A program made the position numbers and the translations under genes. The notes under the pieces were generated by a model. That model ran no database searches and was not told where the DNA came from. It saw only the letters and a program-made list of their open reading frames with translations. A stretch of DNA of 10,631 bases from Verrucomicrobiota bacterium (lineage in GTDB: Bacteria; Verrucomicrobiota; Verrucomicrobiia; Chthoniobacterales; UBA10450): positions 1 to 10,631 of the forward strand of contig QHOM01000010.1 of the NCBI GenBank assembly GCA_003218785.1, given 5' to 3'. Positions within the stretch are counted from its first letter, which is position 1. Each line of letters opens with the position of its first letter. Positions 6,620 to 10,631 of this stretch are shown here, piece by piece.

Positions 6620-6644
6620 TCTCGTTTTGAAAAAAGAAACGAGA
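6620..6644. promoter_or_regulatory. Inverted repeat in the divergent intergenic region
   Basis: A perfect 8-bp inverted repeat, TCTCGTTT (6620-6627) and AAACGAGA (6637-6644), with a nine-base A-rich spacer. It lies between the divergent starts at 6604 and 6692, where promoters for both genes must be. It could be an operator or an RNA hairpin in the guanylyltransferase leader. No clear -10/-35 pair was identified. Confidence 0.4.
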
Positions 6645-6691
6645 ATCTTTCCGGCCTGGAAGATCCGGTCCACGCTCATTTTTGCATCGAC

Positions 6692-7765
6692 ATGGTCAAT
6701 CCGATCTACGCGCTCATTCTCGCCGGCGGCAGCGGCGAACGATTTTGGCCTCTAAGTCGCCGGGCCCGTCCGAAGCAACTGCTTCGCCTCGTCTCCAAGA
6801 GAACTCCGCTCGAAGAAACCGTGGCGCGACTTGAGGGCTTAGTCCCGTGCGAACGTATCCTGATCCTGACAAACGCTGAACAGGAAGCAGCAGTTCGCCA
6901 ATTGCTCACGGCTTTCCCAAAGGAAAATATTGTAGCGGAACCAGCCAAGCGCGACACCGCTGCGGCGGTTGCGCTCGGCACCGGTTGGGTGGCGGCTCGC
7001 GATCATGCGGCCACGATGATCGTGCTTCCGGCCGATCATATCATTGCGGATGGAGCGGCTTTTCAAGAAACCTTGGCCTTGGCTGCGGACGCGGCGGAGG
7101 AGACTGGCGAGCTGGTAACAATCGGCATCAAACCGACATGGGCCTGTCCCGCCTTCGGTTACATCGAACAAGGCGCACCTGTACACTTGCCGAATCGAGC
7201 CGACGAGAATGCAATTCATCGAGTGCTGCGCTTTCGCGAAAAGCCCAACCCCGATCTGGCCGAATCATTTTTACGAAAAGGAAATTTTCGCTGGAACGCA
7301 GGAATGTTCGTTTGGTCGGTACCCACAGTGCTCAGCGAATTCAATCGTCAGGCGCCGCAGTTGGCAGATTTCATTTCCCAACTTCGCGCTCTGGGAAGTT
7401 TCGAGAAGATTGTGGGTCAGCGCTTCAGCAAGTTGCCGCGGATATCATTCGATTACGCGATTATGGAGAAAGCGGACCGGGTGCTGGTAGTGGAAGCCAG
7501 CTTCGACTGGGACGATATCGGAAGCTGGAGAGCAGTAGCGAATTATTTCGAGAAGGACGAACAGGGAAATGCCACCAACTGCGCTATCACGGCAGTCGAT
7601 TCGACCAATAACATCGTCTTTGATGAGGGCGACACGACGATCGCTCTCCTCGGAGTCCATAATCTCATTGTCGTACGAACCGGCGACGCCGTTTTGGTTT
7701 GTCATCGTCATCAAGCAGAAAATATTAAGAACTTGATCGGCAAGCTCCCGCCGGGATTGCAATGA
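6692..7765 (+). CDS. manC: Mannose-1-phosphate guanylyltransferase
   Basis: Makes GDP-mannose from mannose 1-phosphate and GTP in the cytoplasm, feeding polysaccharide and glycan synthesis. The nucleotidyltransferase signature LILAGGSGERFWPLSR is at residues 8-23, with PKQLL at 27-31. EPAKRDTAAAVALG is at 83-96, the metal-binding PADH at 113-116, GYIEQG at 156-161, FREKP at 181-185, WNAGMF at 201-206, SFDYAIME at 252-259 and WDDIGSW at 273-279. These are the classic set for this family. At 357 residues it is the single-domain form, without the phosphomannose isomerase domain of the long bifunctional ManC type. ATG 6692 is the start because the signature follows directly; its ribosome binding site is poor. 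The next gene begins 12 bases after the stop, so the two are probably one transcript. Confidence 0.95.
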   Translation: MVNPIYALILAGGSGERFWPLSRRARPKQLLRLVSKRTPLEETVARLEGLVPCERILILTNAEQEAAVRQLLTAFPKENIVAEPAKRDTAAAVALGTGWVAARDHAATMIVLPADHIIADGAAFQETLALAADAAEETGELVTIGIKPTWACPAFGYIEQGAPVHLPNRADENAIHRVLRFREKPNPDLAESFLRKGNFRWNAGMFVWSVPTVLSEFNRQAPQLADFISQLRALGSFEKIVGQRFSKLPRISFDYAIMEKADRVLVVEASFDWDDIGSWRAVANYFEKDEQGNATNCAITAVDSTNNIVFDEGDTTIALLGVHNLIVVRTGDAVLVCHRHQAENIKNLIGKLPPGLQ

Positions 7766-7777
7766 TCTAACCGAGCA

Positions 7778-8227
7778 ATGAATCGAATTTTAGGTCTCGA
7801 TCTTGGCCGCGTGCGCATCGGAGCGGCCATCTCTGATGAGTTACGGTTGTTGGCGCATCCGTTGGAAACAATCCCAGCGGATGCACAAGCCACAGCGCGC
7901 TTGGCCGAAATTGTTCAGGAAAAGAAAGTCGATCACGTCGTAGTGGGAATCCCGCGTCAGATGAATGGCCAGATCGGTGCCGCAGCAACCGAAGCCCTGC
8001 AGTTTGTAGAAAAATTGCGAGCGATCCTTCCATGCCCGGTGGTTACCTGGGATGAGCGACTGACCACGGTTGCAGCGCATCGAGCGCTACGTGAAGCGGG
8101 GAAGAACACGCGCGCCACTCGCGGCTATGTCGATCAAGTAGCGGCTCAGATGATTTTGCAAGGATATCTCGATCGGCGGCAGCACGTGGCGCATGCCGCT
8201 GGCAACGAGAAATGGGACAGTCAATAG
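7778..8227 (+). CDS. ruvX: RuvX/YqgF family Holliday junction resolvase-like nuclease
   Basis: An RNase H-fold protein of 149 residues, normal for the family. Conserved parts in order: LGLDLGRVRIGAA (residues 5-17, with metal-binding Asp8), VVVGIPRQMNG (54-64), WDERLTT (91-97, with Glu93), and VDQVAAQMILQGYL (118-131, with Asp119), so all three acidic active-site residues are present. The family is linked to 16S rRNA 5'-end maturation in E. coli (YqgF) and to Holliday junction cleavage in other bacteria. A short charged tail after ~135 is not conserved. It lies 12 bases after manC and 94 bases before truA. Confidence 0.95.
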   Translation: MNRILGLDLGRVRIGAAISDELRLLAHPLETIPADAQATARLAEIVQEKKVDHVVVGIPRQMNGQIGAAATEALQFVEKLRAILPCPVVTWDERLTTVAAHRALREAGKNTRATRGYVDQVAAQMILQGYLDRRQHVAHAAGNEKWDSQ

Positions 8228-8284
8228 TGATAAGCGATTCGTGGTATGTAGAACAATCAGGGCGGAAGTAATAGATTATTTCTT

Positions 8285-8307
8285 ACCAGTCACCTTTCAC
8301 CGGTCAC
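8285..8307. repeat. Short direct repeat upstream of truA
   Basis: Two nearly identical nine-base units, ACCAGTCAC (8285-8293) and ACCGGTCAC (8299-8307), spaced 14 bases centre to centre in the 94-base gap before truA. ACCGGT is itself a palindrome. This could be a regulator site or a trace of a micro-repeat; nothing further supports a function. Confidence 0.3.
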
Positions 8308-8321
8308 TAATTTAATCTGCG

Positions 8322-9065
8322 ATGCCGCGACGGCTAAAAATAACTGTCGCCTACGACGGGACAGGATTTGCGGGCTGGCAAAGTCAATCCCATCGCAACA
8401 CGATTCAGGATCATCTCGAGCGGGCATTCGAGCGTATCAGCGGCAAGCCCGCCCGCGTTCACGGCGCCGGGCGAACGGACGCTGGGGTACACGCGCTCGC
8501 GCAATGCGCACATGTCGATCTTCCCGATGACCGTTTATCGAGTGCGCGTTGGACAGAAGCGCTTAATGCATTGCTGCCTCCGAGGATTCGGGTGCTTCGC
8601 TGCCGATATGTCTCCAATGATTTTCACGCGCGCTTGTCCGCAAAAGGAAAACTCTATCGCTACAGAATCTGGTCTGCACCGGTGCTACCGCCATTCGAAT
8701 ATCGGCGAGTCTGGCATGTCACGCGCCCGCTTGATCTCGATGCTCTGAGAATGGCAGCCAAATGCTTTGTCGGCACTCATGATTTTGCCGGGTTCGCCGC
8801 TAATCGTGGCAGGCAAGAGAAGACCACGATTCGCACAATTTATTCTGTGCGCGTCCGGCAGATGGGTTTCTGTGTAACGGTCGATTTCGACGGCGATGGT
8901 TTCCTCTACAAGATGGTCCGATTAATCGTTGGCTCGCTCGTCAAATGCGCGCTCAAAAAATGGCGCGTCGAGGATCTGACTGATCGGCTCACTTCCGGTC
9001 GCGTGGGTCCAGCACGTTTCGCCGCTCCCTCCGAAGGACTATTTCTTGTCCGCGTCCGCTACTGA
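8322..9065 (+). CDS. truA: tRNA pseudouridine(38-40) synthase TruA
   Basis: Converts uridine to pseudouridine at positions 38-40 of the tRNA anticodon arm. KITVAYDGTGFAGWQ is at residues 6-20. The catalytic motif GAGRTDAGVHA is at 48-58, with the nucleophile Asp53. KLYRYRIW, HDFAGFAA and GDGFLYKMVRLIVGSL follow in the expected order. 247 residues is the normal size and both domains are complete. The start ATG 8322 puts the first beta strand at residue 5, as in relatives; no good ribosome binding site is seen. No lesion is visible in this gene. Confidence 0.96.
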   Translation: MPRRLKITVAYDGTGFAGWQSQSHRNTIQDHLERAFERISGKPARVHGAGRTDAGVHALAQCAHVDLPDDRLSSARWTEALNALLPPRIRVLRCRYVSNDFHARLSAKGKLYRYRIWSAPVLPPFEYRRVWHVTRPLDLDALRMAAKCFVGTHDFAGFAANRGRQEKTTIRTIYSVRVRQMGFCVTVDFDGDGFLYKMVRLIVGSLVKCALKKWRVEDLTDRLTSGRVGPARFAAPSEGLFLVRVRY

Positions 9066-9089
9066 CGGAAGGCAGCGGTCAGATTTTTT
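9062..9089 (+). terminator. Possible Rho-independent terminator after truA
   Basis: CTGAC (9062-9066) pairs with GTCAG (9078-9082) around an 11-base loop and is followed by A and six T (9084-9089). The stem includes the truA stop codon and is only five pairs, so it is a weak candidate. Confidence 0.35.
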
Positions 9090-9373
9090 GCAAACCGCAA
9101 ACCCGTTCGCGACTGGCCGAGCGCTTCATAAAATCGATGGGCTCGTCGCGTTCGAATCGCGTCGTTAAAGCCACTCGCGTAACATTCCCGCGGCATTCGC
9201 CCTTGTCCGAACCGTCGTTAGGCCGGCCTTTGCGCGAGAACGGAAGAAATTTCGTCCCTTCGCGGTTTAGTGTTTGACGCAACGCGCGAAATTTGTTCTC
9301 CTCGGCGCCTGACGGCCTCCTTTTGGGTCAGCACCAGCATGATAACACCTTTGCCGGGATCGCCTCTGGTCGA
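9090..9373. other. Stretch without a supported gene; weak minus-strand open frame
   Basis: No family is recognised here. On the minus strand a frame is open from just below a TGA at about 9361 to a stop at 9079-9081, with residues such as LNREGTKFLPFSRKG and ERDEPIDFMKRSA. Its only usable start is a TTG at 9282, and the sequence is Arg/Lys-rich, so its coding status is doubtful. An inverted repeat AAATTTCG (9247-9254)/CGAAATTT (9287-9294) is also present. The right edge near 9373 is where recognisable hydrolase sequence begins abruptly, so a rearrangement joint probably lies here. Confidence 0.35.
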
Positions 9374-9940
9374 CCCCCGCAGCAATCTAACGATGTGAAG
9401 CAGCAAATCCTGGCGGCCAGAGCTGACAGCCACTGTAATCAAACAATCTTTTTGGTTGGCGGCTCTGCCGGGGGAACCCACGCGCTATGGGCGGCGCTCG
9501 ACCCGAACGCGACGGTGCCAGGTTGGAGTTCGGCGGCTTTCCCAAAAGCGGTGGTTGGCCTTTCAGGCGTTTATGATCTCACGCTGCGTGAACCACCTCC
9601 TCTACAGCGAATTATTGACGATATCGACAATTACACGAACACGATCGAGAACAATTTCATTGGTTGGGAGCTCCAGTATTCTGCTTCGCCCATCTCGTAC
9701 GTCTACATGGCGACGAACCAAACCGCGCCAGCCCGGCTTTATGCGACGGAGAGCGATCCTGTGCCTCACCAGCAGGCAGAGAACATGATGAGTGCTTTGC
9801 AGGACAAAGGCGTGGATGTCATAGAATACACTATCAACAATAGTAGCCTCCATGCCTTCGATTACTGGCATACAATAAACAATCACACGGGCATGTGTGT
9901 GAGCAGGGAAATAATCGCCTTCCTGAATGCCCACCGATGA
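9374..9940 (+). pseudogene. 5'-truncated alpha/beta hydrolase (esterase-like)
   Basis: The C-terminal two thirds of an alpha/beta hydrolase: PQQSNDVKQQILAARAD, then the nucleophile elbow FLVGGSAGG with the catalytic Ser codon at 9464-9466, VVGLSGVYDL, the acid region ATESDPVPHQQAENM, and SSLHAFDYWH with the catalytic His. Intact members carry another ~80-100 residues before this, including an oxyanion HGG motif and the first strands. Upstream of about 9374 the frame has no family resemblance and only a TTG (9293) as a start; GTG 9395 is also possible. I judge it a remnant. Its TGA stop (9938-9940) overlaps the next gene's ATG (9937-9939) as ATGA, a sign of translational coupling in the original operon. 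Confidence 0.7.
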
Positions 9941-10631
9941 GCGTCTGGATTAGAAAATTGATCTTTGCAATTGCTGCTGCGCTGCTATCTCTAGGCGCCC
10001 AGCGGCATTCGTTCGCGGGCAGCGCCACCTGGGGCACAAATCCTTTAAACGGAGATTGGAACACCGCTGCAAACTGGATGCCGAACACGGTTCCAAACGG
10101 GCCGGGCGATGTTGCAACTTTCGGTACGTCGGATGTGACGAATCTTTCCATCAACACCACCGCGGTCGAAGTGGACATGATTGTCTTCAACAGCGGTGCT
10201 GCTCTTTTACGATCACCATCGACTCAGGGAACGGGATCGTAAACTTGGATATCACAGGTTCGGGTATTGCAAATAACTCCGGAGTTGTCCAATCGTTCAA
10301 TGGCGGCGGACAAACAGGAATATTTTTCTATGGGACCGCAGGGAACCTGGCGTCTTTTACCGCGAATGGCGGGCTGTTTTCTTTCAATGGCTCAGCCTCC
10401 GCAGGAAGTGCCAGTTTTGTTGTTAATAGTGTTGGAATTTTCCCGGCCCAGATGGGTTTTCTTAATACCTCGACGGCGGCAGATGCTACAATCACACTCA
10501 GTAACCATGGACAGGCAAGCTTTAATGACAGCACAACGGCTGGCAATGCCGTATTTACCGCCGTCACTGGCGGGTTTGTGCTTTTTGGGACTAACAGCAG
10601 TGCCGACCATGCCGTGGCCACCTGTAGCGGC
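9937..10631 (+). pseudogene. Secreted beta-helix/autotransporter-type repeat protein, frameshifted, runs off the window
   Basis: From ATG 9937 there is a signal peptide: a basic start (MSVWIRK), a hydrophobic core at residues 8-20, and a likely cleavage after SFA at 27. The mature N-terminus has W-rich repeats (SATWGTNPLNGDWNTAANW, then VPNGPGDVATFG) typical of large verrucomicrobial surface proteins. The frame then breaks: the reading ends as ALLRSPSTQG at TAA 10240-10242, whereas from 10206 the coherent reading is FTITIDSGNGIVNL and continues open to the window edge with beta-helix-like repeats (SASFVVNS, NAVFTAVTGG, N/S/T/G-rich). One missing base around the TTTT run at 10205-10208 explains it. 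The substrate is unknown; such proteins are usually exported surface structures. Calling it a pseudogene rests on the frameshift being real. The C-terminal anchoring signal is outside the window. Confidence 0.7.

Noticed and set aside
6345..6755. Plus-strand open frame overlapping the manC start
   Set aside because: It runs antisense to the small membrane protein and into manC in another frame, with no coherent domain.

Overview
The window looks like a chromosomal stretch from a soil or freshwater bacterium, most likely a verrucomicrobial (Chthoniobacterales-like) lineage. This is an inference from three things: the N-terminus of a secreted beta-helix/autotransporter-type protein at the right end, of a style abundant in that group; two short TGTAG...CTACA palindromic elements between genes; and the family content overall. 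No single marker proves the taxon.

Layout. Left end (1-1800): a tRNA-Leu(UAA) on the minus strand, with an unusual D-loop base, followed by two decayed plus-strand genes. The first is an acidic E/Q/P/A tandem-repeat protein with an unknown C-terminal domain, carrying an in-frame stop and several frameshifts. The second is a GH75 chitosanase-like gene that lost an internal segment out of frame. Then comes an intact conserved membrane protein of unknown function (1874-2767).

Middle (2790-6604), all on the minus strand in the transcription order 6604 to 2790: a small two-helix membrane protein, a palindromic element, an intact acyl-CoA carboxylase carboxyltransferase subunit (methylcrotonyl-CoA carboxylase beta type), an enoyl-CoA hydratase-family gene that abuts it but lacks its usual N-terminal strands, a second palindromic element, and an EamA/DMT permease. 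The carboxylase and hydratase pairing suggests branched-chain (leucine-type) acyl-CoA breakdown. No biotin carboxylase or biotin carrier is present in the window.

Right-middle (6692-9065), plus strand, intact housekeeping genes: mannose-1-phosphate guanylyltransferase (GDP-mannose supply), RuvX/YqgF (rRNA processing/resolvase-like nuclease) and TruA (tRNA pseudouridine synthase).

Right end (9066-10631): about 300 bases with no gene I can support, then a 5'-truncated alpha/beta hydrolase whose stop overlaps (ATGA) the start of a secreted beta-helix protein. That protein is frameshifted near 10205 and then stays open to the window end.

The main pattern is contrast. About 7 kb of metabolic and housekeeping genes read cleanly, apart from the shortened hydratase, while the accessory genes at both ends carry stops, frameshifts and truncations. 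I did not find a convincing new defence or mobile system. The best leads are the decayed repeat-protein/GH75 locus, the paired palindromic elements and the altered tRNA.
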